NCBI RefSeq assembly: GCF_014651875.1 | Contig: NZ_BMXS01000019.1 | Location: forward strand, 1 to 64,000 | DNA from: Litchfieldella qijiaojingensis | GTDB taxonomy: Bacteria > Pseudomonadota > Gammaproteobacteria > Pseudomonadales > Halomonadaceae | Direction of reading: 5' to 3' | DNA: 64,000 nt | Shown: positions 44,282-54,153 of the stretch, piece by piece | Layout of the letters: every line of letters begins with the position of its first letter | Position numbering within the stretch: the first letter of the stretch is position 1 | Program-made: the position numbers and the translations under genes | Notes under the pieces: model-generated | Database searches by the model: none | What the model was told of the DNA's origin: nothing | Seen by the model: the letters and a program-made list of their open reading frames with translations, nothing else

Positions 44282-45246
44282 GCGTGGCGCCTCCGTGGGT
44301 CGAGCAGATGGCAAACGATATCCACTACGGTGTTGAGCAGCACGAACAGCAGGCCCATGATCAGGGCGGTGCCCTGGATCATCGGCACGTCGCGGGCAAC
44401 GATGGCGTGTACCAGGGCGTGGCCGATACCGGGCCAAGCGAACAGCGTCTCGACCACCACCACACCCTCGATCAGATAGACGAACTGCACGCCAAGATAG
44501 GCGACGACCGGCACCGCGACGTTGCGCAGACCGTGGCGCATGAAGGTCAGGCGGTCGCTCAGGCCCTTGGTGCGCGAGAAGGCGTAATAGGCCGATTGCG
44601 AAACATCGGCCATGGCGTTGCGTGCCACGCGACTGGAGACCGCGGCCAGCCCCAACGCCAGGGTCAGCGCCGGCAGCACGCTATGTGCGGTGCGTCCATG
44701 GCCGGCGGCGGGCAGCCAGCCCAGACCGACGGCAAATACCAGGATCAGCACTAGGCCCACGGCGAAGGGCGGCAGGGCCCGCAATACACTGGCGACGACT
44801 TCGCTGAGGCGATCGAGCATACCGCGTGGACGCAACCCGGCGGCCAGTCCCAACGGTGGCCCGAGCAGCAACGACAGCGCCACGGCAACCGCCGCCAGGC
44901 CCAGCGAATGACCGAGTTGGTGCCACAGCTCGCGTACCACCGGCTCGCCGCTGACCAGCGAGCGGCCGAGGTCGAACTGCAGTAGATCCCAGAGCCAGCC
45001 AAAATAGGCGCTCGATGCCGGCTGGTTCAGCGCCAGCTCGGCGCGAACCGCCTCGGCGGCCGCCGTATCGACCATGTCGTGGCCGTAGCGGCCGGCGGCG
45101 ATACGGTAAGCCATGTCACCAGGCAGGGTGCGGGTCAGCACGAAGGTCAGGGTGCCGACCATCCATGCCACCAATCCGGCCTGAAGCAGGCGCTGCAGAA
45201 GCAGTGCAGGCAATCCGCGGCCAAGACCTCGCGTCATTCGGCCCAC
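44278..45246 (-). CDS. ABC importer permease 1 (DppB/NikB-type)
   Basis: 322 residues. N-terminal helix LLQAGLVAWMVGTLTFVLTRTLPGD is typical of DppB/NikB, with the large first periplasmic loop and the EAA-type loop RTKGLSDRLTFMRHGLRNVA. Its start overlaps the end of the binding-protein gene by 13 bases. Inner-membrane half of the import channel. Confidence 0.9.
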   Translation of the reverse strand: MGRMTRGLGRGLPALLLQRLLQAGLVAWMVGTLTFVLTRTLPGDMAYRIAAGRYGHDMVDTAAAEAVRAELALNQPASSAYFGWLWDLLQFDLGRSLVSGEPVVRELWHQLGHSLGLAAVAVALSLLLGPPLGLAAGLRPRGMLDRLSEVVASVLRALPPFAVGLVLILVFAVGLGWLPAAGHGRTAHSVLPALTLALGLAAVSSRVARNAMADVSQSAYYAFSRTKGLSDRLTFMRHGLRNVAVPVVAYLGVQFVYLIEGVVVVETLFAWPGIGHALVHAIVARDVPMIQGTALIMGLLFVLLNTVVDIVCHLLDPRRRHA

Positions 45247-46754
45247 CTCAGCTCATCGATCCGATAGCTACGCTCCAACGGGTCGATGGAGAAGCCTTCC
45301 AACTCGTCATTCACTGCGGCGGTCTGCTGATACCAGGCCACCGGAATCACCGGCAGCGCCTCATGCAGCCGGGTAGCGACCTCGGTCTCCATGCTGGCAC
45401 GTTCCTCGGGGTCGGTCTCGCTGCGCAATTGATTCAGCCATTCTTCGAGCTCGGCATCCGACCATCCCATGGCACCCCAGTCACCACCCTCGGGCCCGAA
45501 GTCCTCGAGCACCGTGCCCAGTGGGTCGGGCACCAGGCCGTAGTTGCGGGCCGCCAGGCCCAGCTCGAGACTGCCGTCGCGGTGGCCGGAGGGAATCTCG
45601 CTGGCGTTGCCCACCGCGACCTCGAGATCGACACCCAGCTCGCGCCACTGGTCCTGCAGGGCGGTGGCTACCACCGGCAGTTCCGGGCGGTCGGAGAAGG
45701 TGCGCAGGGTCAGCCGGAAGGGCTCGCCGTCACGTTCGAGTAGGCCGTCACCATTCGCTTCCCAACCCAGCGTTGCCAGTTGCTCACGGGCTTGGTCGAG
45801 GTCGCGGGATTCTTCCGGCGAGATGGCCAGATGCCAGGCGCCGAGGCTCGCTGGGAACAGCTCGGGGGCGGCAGCCTCCGGTGCGCGCAGCAGACCGGCG
45901 GCGATACCAGTACGGTCGATGGCCTCGCTAAGCGCTTGGCGGGCACGCTGATCGTCGAGGAAGGGATGACCAGCGTTGACCTTGATCACGATGGTGCGCG
46001 GCAGCGGCACGGCATGCAGGGTCAGGTCCGGTTGGCGCGACATCCGTGTGCGGCTGGCCGGGTCGAGGGTAAAGACGATATCGGCATCCCCACTTTCGGC
46101 CATCAGCGCACGGGTCTCGCCGCGACTCACGGCCAGGTAGCTGGCACGTTCGATGGCTGGCGCCTCGCCCCAATAATCGTCGAAACGAGTGACCATGAGG
46201 CGCTGTGGCGGTTCCAGACTGTCGACTCGATAAGGGCCGCTGCCGATCACTGCCGTCACTTCACCGTTTTCGGCGTAGGAGGCGGGTGCCAGGATCTGGG
46301 TGCTGGAATGGGCCAGCAGTGCCGGCAGCGGGGCGAAGGAAGATTCGAGGTGGATTACCACCTCGTCGCCTTCGGCGTCGATGGTCGCGATCGGTGTCGA
46401 GTCGAGGATGCCTGGCTTGGTCAATGCATGCTCGAGGCTCGTGGCAACGGCCTCGGCAGTTACCGGCGTGCCGTCATGGAAGCGGGCACCGTCGCGGATC
46501 GTGAAGCGCCAGATCGTGGCATCGTCGTTCTGGGTCCAGGATGTGGCCAGGCCTGGAGCGAGGTTGCCGTCGGCATCGGTGTCGACCAGCGTCTCGGCGA
46601 CTTGCATGCGGGCGAAGACATGGCCCGACTTCGATGGATCGGGACTGGTGATCTCCCAGGGCGCGACGATATCCAGGGTGCGCGGCTCGGCGTGCACAGC
46701 GGTTGAGGTCAATGCCAGGCCGAGGGCGGCCAGCAGGTAGCGGATGCGGGGCAT
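45234..46754 (-). CDS. periplasmic binding protein of a Nik/Opp-type ABC importer
   Basis: 506 residues, SBP family 5. Signal peptide ends AVHA (residue ~22). Family segments: LVDTDADGNLAPGLATSWTQ, WRFTIRDGARFHDGTPVTAE and QARQALSEAIDRT-like RARQALSEAIDRTGIAAGLL. SBP5 members bind peptides, nickel or metal chelates. The gene lies 44 bases after a DUF1826 gene that has a Zur-like site, so a zinc-chelate or metallophore ligand is plausible; the ligand cannot be read from sequence. Confidence 0.88.
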   Translation of the reverse strand: MPRIRYLLAALGLALTSTAVHAEPRTLDIVAPWEITSPDPSKSGHVFARMQVAETLVDTDADGNLAPGLATSWTQNDDATIWRFTIRDGARFHDGTPVTAEAVATSLEHALTKPGILDSTPIATIDAEGDEVVIHLESSFAPLPALLAHSSTQILAPASYAENGEVTAVIGSGPYRVDSLEPPQRLMVTRFDDYWGEAPAIERASYLAVSRGETRALMAESGDADIVFTLDPASRTRMSRQPDLTLHAVPLPRTIVIKVNAGHPFLDDQRARQALSEAIDRTGIAAGLLRAPEAAAPELFPASLGAWHLAISPEESRDLDQAREQLATLGWEANGDGLLERDGEPFRLTLRTFSDRPELPVVATALQDQWRELGVDLEVAVGNASEIPSGHRDGSLELGLAARNYGLVPDPLGTVLEDFGPEGGDWGAMGWSDAELEEWLNQLRSETDPEERASMETEVATRLHEALPVIPVAWYQQTAAVNDELEGFSIDPLERSYRIDELRWAE

Positions 46755-46798
46755 CGTTCTTTCCTTGTGAAGAGTACCTGTGAAGATGGCTAAGAGAT

Positions 46799-47479
46799 TC
46801 AGCCGGGATCCAGCGCCAGCAATAGGCGCTTCACGCCAGCCGGGGGGTGTGGGCTACGGTGCACTAGGCCGTGCCCTTCGTTGCCGATCCAACCCTCGCC
46901 CTTGAGCAGGGCCACCTCGCCGGTAGCGAGGTGGCGGATGGCCGCCGGGTCGCGCAGTGGATCGGGCTTTTGGGGACGCGGTGCACCCAGTCCAGCTCGA
47001 TTCACGGCATGTTCCGGCAACCATTCACTGCCGGGGCCGGCATAGGTGGTCACAAGGCGCACCGCCAGGTTGTCGACGTGGAAGCGCGGGCACATGGCGC
47101 CATCGAGAATTCGCAAGCGCACGCCGACGGTGTCGGTGTCGAACAGGAAGGCCATGGCCTCGCTGACCCAGCGCACGTCCTCGAGCAGTGCTTCGCCATG
47201 CTCGGGCGCCGGCAGGTGCCGGGTCAGGTCGTCGATCAGGGCCTGGCCGGCCGCCCCGCGCCAGCGCCAGTCGAGCGGCTTGCCGGGAGCAAGCTGAGCG
47301 GCGATGCCGTCCCGGAGGTCGTCACTCAGTTGGCGTGTCATCACCGCCAGCGTGATGGCGTCCTCGAAGATCCGTGGCAGCACGCCGATGCCGTCGTCGA
47401 TGGCCCAGTGACAGAAGGCTTCCGACTCAATGTACGAGTCGCGAGACGTGTCGGTGGCGCGAATCGCGGTAAGGGGCAT
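46799..47479 (-). CDS. DUF1826 protein, probably zinc-regulated
   Basis: 226 residues. Contains the family segments WVSEAMAFLFDTDTVGVRLRIL and MCPRFHVDNLAVRLVTTYAGPGSEWLPE, with His/Asp residues arranged like a metal site. No signal peptide. Start at 47479 (MPLTAIRATD) is preferred over the frame beginning at 47545, which crosses the presumed operator. DUF1826 genes are often found in Zur regulons. First gene of a likely operon with the ABC importer. Confidence 0.8.
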   Translation of the reverse strand: MPLTAIRATDTSRDSYIESEAFCHWAIDDGIGVLPRIFEDAITLAVMTRQLSDDLRDGIAAQLAPGKPLDWRWRGAAGQALIDDLTRHLPAPEHGEALLEDVRWVSEAMAFLFDTDTVGVRLRILDGAMCPRFHVDNLAVRLVTTYAGPGSEWLPEHAVNRAGLGAPRPQKPDPLRDPAAIRHLATGEVALLKGEGWIGNEGHGLVHRSPHPPAGVKRLLLALDPG

Positions 47480-47506
47480 GTTGGGACTCCGCACGAGCGT
47501 AAAAAT

Positions 47507-47529
47507 GAGATTATATAACATAACGTTTC
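47507..47529. promoter_or_regulatory. Zur-like site upstream of the DUF1826 gene
   Basis: A 23-base stretch centred on TTATATAACATAACG agrees at about 17 positions with the gammaproteobacterial Zur box (GAAATGTTATA-N-TATAACATTTC). It ends 28 bases upstream of the chosen DUF1826 start, a repressing position. Confidence 0.6.
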
Positions 47530-47578
47530 GTGCTTGCGCTGCCAAGATGGCAGCTTCGAATGCGAACGGTGCCGGAGA

Positions 47579-48460
47579 TCATGGCGAAGCATTCCTGTGC
47601 TTTGTGGTATGGAGCCTGATCAGCAAACTGTCGTAAGGTCCAATGAGCAGCGACACGACATAACCTGCACCGACCACCAGTATGATGGCCGGCCCGGAAG
47701 GCAGCCCGGCGTGGTAGGACAGCAGTAACCCAGCCAGACTGGAAAATAGCGACCAGCCGATGGCGATGGCCATCAGGCCTTCCAGACGACGACTCCAGAA
47801 GCGGGCCATGGTGGCGGGAAGCAGCATCAGTCCGACGGCCATCAGTGTGCCCAAGGTCTGAAAGCCGATGACCAGGCTCAGCACCACCAGGCTCATGAAC
47901 AGGCCATGGATCCAACTGGGGGAAGTGCCCTGCGAGGCGAGGAAGGCCGGATCGAGGGACTCCACGACCAGCGCTCGGAACATCGCCGCGAGTACGATCA
48001 GCACACCGCTGGTCACGGTTGCCAGGATCATCAGGCTGGCGGTGTCGACGGCCAGGATCGAGCCGAACAGCACATGCCCAAGGTCCAGCGCGGAGCCCCG
48101 CAGGGAAATTAGCAGCACGCCTATCGCCATGGCGGTCAAAAACAGGCTGGCCATGGCGGCGTCCTCCTTCAGACCGCTGACCAGGGTGATGCCGCTGGCC
48201 GAACCCACCGTCACCAAGCCTGCCACGATCCCGCCCAACATCATGGCGGACAACGAGAACCCCGACAGTAGAAAGGCGATGGCCACGCCAGGCATGATGG
48301 CGTGCGACAGCGGTTCGCTCATCAGGCTCATGCCGCGCAGGGTCAGCAGTACTCCCATGACCGGGGCAGTAAGCGATAGGGCGATGCACGCCACTAGGGC
48401 GCGGCGCATGAAGCCATAGTCGAGGGGAGCCAGGATCCAGTGGCTCAGCATGTCCAGCAT
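47579..48460 (-). CDS. metal ABC transporter permease (ZnuB/MntB-type, ABC-3 family)
   Basis: 293 residues with eight or nine membrane helices. MRRALVACIALSLTAPVMGV, LRGMSLMSEPLSHAIMPGVA and GFQTLGTLMAVGLMLLPATMAR are ABC-3 family signatures; the first includes the conserved MSLMSEPLSHA loop. Zinc or manganese permease by family. Neither an ATPase nor a binding protein for it lies in the window. A near-perfect Zur dyad is 30 bases upstream, favouring zinc. ATG at 48460 chosen; a GTG precedes it at 48466. Confidence 0.88.
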   Translation of the reverse strand: MLDMLSHWILAPLDYGFMRRALVACIALSLTAPVMGVLLTLRGMSLMSEPLSHAIMPGVAIAFLLSGFSLSAMMLGGIVAGLVTVGSASGITLVSGLKEDAAMASLFLTAMAIGVLLISLRGSALDLGHVLFGSILAVDTASLMILATVTSGVLIVLAAMFRALVVESLDPAFLASQGTSPSWIHGLFMSLVVLSLVIGFQTLGTLMAVGLMLLPATMARFWSRRLEGLMAIAIGWSLFSSLAGLLLSYHAGLPSGPAIILVVGAGYVVSLLIGPYDSLLIRLHTTKHRNASP

Positions 48461-48485
48461 GGGCACGTACTGATTCGATAGCTAT

Positions 48486-48505
48486 TGTTATGTTATAACA
48501 TATTT
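48486..48505. promoter_or_regulatory. Zur-like box upstream of the ABC-3 permease
   Basis: Contains the perfect palindrome TATGTTATAACATA (48489-48502) in the middle of a longer AT-rich match to the Zur consensus, about 30 bases upstream of the permease start. Confidence 0.75.
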
Positions 48506-48639
48506 GTCAGGCGGAGAACGAGCTCCGATCCGCAATGCAAGTGACCCGAGCCTGACATCGCCACCGGCACGCGACTCAGTTATGTTAGAGGGCTGGCATA
48601 TGGTCAGCGATAACGTCTTGCCATCACAGGGAGCCGCCG

Positions 48640-49515
48640 ATGTCGTCGTCACTGCGGGGAATTCTATGGATGTGCGCCGGAGTGTTCTGCCTTTCCGTGG
48701 GCGATGCCATTTCCAAATGGCTGGGCGAGGTGCACTCGCCGATCCAGATCATCTTCTTTCGCACCCTGATCTCGCTGCCATTGATCGGGCTGATCGCGCG
48801 CTTCAATGGCGGGTTGCGCAAGCTCACCACACGACGCCCTGGCGTACACTTGGTTCGCGGTTTGATCGCTACCGGCACCATGTTGTGTTTCGTGTTCGGC
48901 CTGACGTTGTTGCCACTGGCCGAGACTACGGCCATCGCGTTTGCCGCTCCCTTGTTCGTCACCTTGTTGTCGGTGCCGCTGCTTGGCGAGAAGGTCGAGC
49001 GTCTGCCGCTGGCGGCGGCCATCATCGGCTTCCTGGGAGTGCTGATCGTGGTACGCCCGGGCGCGGCGGGCTTCCAACCCGGTGCCTTGGTGGTGGTGGG
49101 GGCGGCAATGTTCTATGCGCTGCTGATGATCACCGCGCGCCGTTACGGCTTGCGTGAGTATCTGTGGGCGATGGTGTTCTACGTCACCCTGGTGCCGCTC
49201 GTGGTCACCGCCGCGCTGCTGCCGTGGGTATGGCAGACGCCCTGGCCCGTGCACTGGCTGGGCTTCATCGGCGCCGGGATCTTTGGTGTCGGTGCCATGG
49301 CCTTTATCACTATGGCGTTCCGCTTCGCCCCCGCCGCTTTGGCGGCGCCCTTCGATTACACCGCCATGGTCTGGGCGGTACTGCTGGGTTGGTGGTTTTG
49401 GGGCGAGGTGCCGGACCTGTGGGTCTATGTCGGCACCCTGGTGATCATCGGTAGCGGCCTGGCGATCGCCTACCACGAACGGCGCATCACCCTGAAGCAG
49501 CGGCCGGCGTCATGA
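48640..49515 (+). CDS. EamA/DMT-superfamily exporter
   Basis: 291 residues, ten membrane helices in two EamA repeats (about 5-135 and 145-285). Typical: CLSVGDAISKWLGE, FFRTLISLPLIGLI, AETTAIAFAAPLFVTLLSVPLLGE and the second-repeat APFDYTAMVWAVLLGWWFWGE. Such carriers export amino acids or other metabolites. GGGAG precedes the ATG. Substrate unknown. Confidence 0.9.
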   Translation: MSSSLRGILWMCAGVFCLSVGDAISKWLGEVHSPIQIIFFRTLISLPLIGLIARFNGGLRKLTTRRPGVHLVRGLIATGTMLCFVFGLTLLPLAETTAIAFAAPLFVTLLSVPLLGEKVERLPLAAAIIGFLGVLIVVRPGAAGFQPGALVVVGAAMFYALLMITARRYGLREYLWAMVFYVTLVPLVVTAALLPWVWQTPWPVHWLGFIGAGIFGVGAMAFITMAFRFAPAALAAPFDYTAMVWAVLLGWWFWGEVPDLWVYVGTLVIIGSGLAIAYHERRITLKQRPAS

Positions 49516-49546
49516 AGGTGCCTGTCGGCCACAACGGAGAATCGGC

Positions 49547-51346
<1,800 letters not shown>

Positions 51347-51357
51347 GGAGGGAGACC

Positions 51358-51411
51358 TCAGGTGCGGATGTAGGCCCAGCCCTGGGCCTGCAGCACGACG
51401 CGCAGCGACAT
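51358..51411 (-). CDS. possible 17-residue leader-like or remnant ORF
   Basis: ATG at 51411 with GGAGGA eight bases upstream, encoding MSLRVVLQAQGWAYIRT and a TGA at 51358-51360. It lies just downstream of the ABC ATPase on the same strand. It contains the perfect dyad GGCCCAGCCCTGGGCC, which may form a terminator-like hairpin. May be the start of a gene now lost, a microprotein, or chance. Confidence 0.3.
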   Translation of the reverse strand: MSLRVVLQAQGWAYIRT

Positions 51412-51427
51412 GGCGAATTCCTCCCGG

Positions 51428-52213
51428 TCAGGTGGCGGCCGCGGCGGGTCCCGGGCCGATAAGGTGTTCGATGGCCTGGACCCGGTTGGCGAACTCGGCG
51501 TGCTCGCGGCGGGCCGTCAGCGGCAGGTCGACCTCGACCACGTCGATGACACCGGCGGGCGTGTCGCCGCGTTTGCCGCCGAGCACCATGACGCGGTCGG
51601 CCAGCAACACGGCTTCCTCGATGTCATGGGTGACGAATACGATGGCTGCCTCGGTACGCTGGCGCAGGTCGGCCAGCTCGCCCTGCAGGTGGCGGCGGGT
51701 GATGGCGTCGAGCGCCGAGAAGGGCTCGTCCATGAACAGTACCTTGGGTTTGACCGCCAGGGCCCGGGCGATCCCCACGCGCTGTTGTTGGCCGCCGGAG
51801 AGCGTGCTTGGCCAGCGCTCGGCGAATTCTTCCAGGCCGACCAGGGCCAGCGGCTCCAGTGCGCGCCGGCGGCGCTCGGCGCGTGACAGCGCCAGCCCCT
51901 CCAGGCCCAGCTCGACATTGGCCCGCACGCGTCGCCAGGGAAACAGGCGCGGGGCCTGGAAGACCATCGACCAGGCACGGGTATCGGTGGCCTCGCCACG
52001 GGGAATCTCGACCTCGCCGCGCTGAGGGGGCAGCAGCCCGGTCAGGGCACGCAGCAGGGTCGACTTGCCGACGCCCGAGGCGCCGACCACGGCGACGAAT
52101 TCCTGGGGACGAACCTCCAGGTCGACGCCGGCGAGGATGGTGTCGTCGCCGAAGCCGAGGCTGATGTCCCGGGCATGCAGCACTGCGGGAGCGGCGACAC
52201 TTACGGTTGCCAA
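51428..52213 (-). CDS. ATP-binding protein of a nitrate/sulfonate/taurine-type ABC importer
   Basis: 261 residues. Walker A GASGVGKSTLL, Q-loop VFQAPRLFPWRRV, signature LSGGQQQRVGIARAL, Walker B VLFMDEPFSALD, H-loop THDIEEAV: the SsuB/TauB/NrtD group. The start is a TTG at 52213 with GGAGGA seven bases upstream; it overlaps the permease gene by 13 bases, and no ATG fits before the Walker A. Third gene of the operon. Confidence 0.9.
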   Translation of the reverse strand: MATVSVAAPAVLHARDISLGFGDDTILAGVDLEVRPQEFVAVVGASGVGKSTLLRALTGLLPPQRGEVEIPRGEATDTRAWSMVFQAPRLFPWRRVRANVELGLEGLALSRAERRRRALEPLALVGLEEFAERWPSTLSGGQQQRVGIARALAVKPKVLFMDEPFSALDAITRRHLQGELADLRQRTEAAIVFVTHDIEEAVLLADRVMVLGGKRGDTPAGVIDVVEVDLPLTARREHAEFANRVQAIEHLIGPGPAAAAT

Positions 52214-52962
52214 CGAAGGATCCTCCGTTGTATCGCCATGAAGATGAAATCGAACAGCGCATAGAGTCCGGCGATGGTCAGCATGTAGACCACCACGATG
52301 TCGGTGGCCAGCAGCCCCGAGGCTTCCATCATGCGTTGACCGATGCCAGGGATACCGAACAGCTCGGCGGCGACGACCGTCATCCAGCCCTGGCCCAGTC
52401 CGGCGCGCAGGCCACCGAGGATACCCGGTGCCGCCGCCGGCAGGCTGACCTTGGTCAGCCGCGCCAGGAAGTGGCCCTGGCCGAAGGCGATGGCCACCTC
52501 GTTGTAGCCCGGGTCCACCGCGCGCACTGCGCTGTAGCTGGCGAAGTAGTTGATCCAGAATACCCCGATGCTGATGATGAAAGCCGCCGCCGAGGGGTTG
52601 ACCCCGAACCAGATGATGGCGAAGGGGATCCACGCCAGCGGCGGGATCGGGCGCAGCAGTCGCGCCAGCCAGGCATGCAGGGCGTCGAAGCGCGGCACCA
52701 GGGCGGCGGCGACACCGACACTGATGCCCAGCAGCGAGCCAAGTGCCACCCCCACGCTGTAGTGGGAGAGGCTGGAGAGCACCACCTCGAACCAGATGCC
52801 GTCGATCAGCTCCGCCCAGAGCACACCGGGAATGCTCGACGGCAGTGGCACCAGGCTGCCGGGCAGCAGGCCGGCGCGCAGCGAGACTTCCCAAAGGATC
52901 AGGAAGCCGACGAGCCCTTGGGCACTGATCAGGCTGCGTCGCGAACGGGTCAACGGCTTCAT
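52201..52962 (-). CDS. permease of a nitrate/sulfonate/taurine-type ABC importer
   Basis: 253 residues, six membrane helices. BPD_transp_1 domain of the SsuC/TauC group: LRPIPPLAWIPFAIIWFGVNPSAAAF is the family signature and the EAA-type loop is FLARLTKVSLPAAAPGILGGLRAG. Start overlaps the binding-protein stop by 4 bases. Inner-membrane channel. Confidence 0.92.
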   Translation of the reverse strand: MKPLTRSRRSLISAQGLVGFLILWEVSLRAGLLPGSLVPLPSSIPGVLWAELIDGIWFEVVLSSLSHYSVGVALGSLLGISVGVAAALVPRFDALHAWLARLLRPIPPLAWIPFAIIWFGVNPSAAAFIISIGVFWINYFASYSAVRAVDPGYNEVAIAFGQGHFLARLTKVSLPAAAPGILGGLRAGLGQGWMTVVAAELFGIPGIGQRMMEASGLLATDIVVVYMLTIAGLYALFDFIFMAIQRRILRWQP

Positions 52963-53999
52963 GACGACGGCGTGGCGAGCGAGGCACTCACCTCGTCATA
53001 CAGTCGGGTGTCGAAGAGCGCCTCGATGGCCACCGGTTGCTTCAGGGTGCCGATGCGCTCCTGGAAGTCGTGCATGACCCGGGTGGCCTCGATGATCTCG
53101 TGGGGGTCGCTCAGGTAGTTCGCCGAGGGCGACTGGAGCGCTGCCTCGACGGTCTCCAGCGGCACCAGGCGCTTGCCGACGAACTCCCGCACATGGGGCG
53201 CCGCGCGCTTGGGGTCCTCGACGAGCATCTCGGTGGCGCGGATATGCAGGGCCATCAACTTGCGCATTGCCTCCGGGTGCGCCTCGAGCACTGCCTCGCG
53301 GGCCGCCAGCACCGCACCGGGCTGGTCGGGCAGCATCTCGTCGGCACGGGCCACGACCCGGGCGCTGGGGTCACGCTGCTGCACTGTGGTCAGGATCGGC
53401 TCGAGGATCGAGGCGGCGTCCACGGCGCCGGCCAGCAGCGCCTGTTGGACCCGGTCGGCGCCCATCGCCACAATCTCGACGTCGCTCAGCTCCAGGCCCA
53501 GGCGCTCCAGCAGCCAGTAGCGCAGCACGGTATCCGGCACCGAGCCCTGGGGGAAGGTGGCGATCTTCGGCTTGCGGCCTTGCTCCTCGGTGAAGCGGCC
53601 GATGGCCTCGGCGTGATCGGCGCCGTCGAAATAGTCGGCGAAATCGCCACGCGCCACCAGGCCGATCTGCTCCTTGATGCTGGCGGCCAGCACCTTGATC
53701 GGTATGTCATTGGCGCGTGCCACCATTGCGGGCCCAATACCGAAATACATCACGTCCAACTCGCCCGAGGCCAGTGCCTGGACCATGGCCGGGCCGCTGG
53801 AGAAGCGGGTCAGCTCCAACTCGAGACCTTCTTCCGTGGTCCAGCCCTCGCCTTCCATGACGAACAACTGGGCGACCGGCAGGATCGGCATATAGCCGAC
53901 CTCCAGGGTGGTGGGTGCGTCATCCTGAGCCTGGACCAGGGTCGGCAACCACCACAGCAGGGCGGCGAGGACGGCAAGGCGGCGTGTGATGCGCGACAT
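52959..53999 (-). CDS. periplasmic binding protein of a nitrate/sulfonate/taurine-type ABC importer
   Basis: 346 residues. Signal peptide ends LVQAQ (~24). LEVGYMPILPVAQLFVMEGEGWTTE, FSSGPAMVQALASGELDVMYFG and ATFPQGSVPDTVLRYWLLE are typical of the SsuA/TauA/NrtA fold. First gene of an SBP-permease-ATPase operon. The ligand may be a sulfonate, taurine, nitrate or pyrimidine; no catabolic gene follows to help decide. Confidence 0.88.
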   Translation of the reverse strand: MSRITRRLAVLAALLWWLPTLVQAQDDAPTTLEVGYMPILPVAQLFVMEGEGWTTEEGLELELTRFSSGPAMVQALASGELDVMYFGIGPAMVARANDIPIKVLAASIKEQIGLVARGDFADYFDGADHAEAIGRFTEEQGRKPKIATFPQGSVPDTVLRYWLLERLGLELSDVEIVAMGADRVQQALLAGAVDAASILEPILTTVQQRDPSARVVARADEMLPDQPGAVLAAREAVLEAHPEAMRKLMALHIRATEMLVEDPKRAAPHVREFVGKRLVPLETVEAALQSPSANYLSDPHEIIEATRVMHDFQERIGTLKQPVAIEALFDTRLYDEVSASLATPSS

Positions 54000-54153
54000 G
54001 GAAGCGTCTCCGTAACACGGGGTTGGCCATCGATCATATCGGCTGTATTAGCGTGGCGGAAAGTTCTGGTTGGAAGAATCGGTTATGAACATATGCTTTA
54101 TTGTCAAGGATCAAGCCGGGAAGGGCGCAGATAGCGGCGGGGGAGACCGCCGC

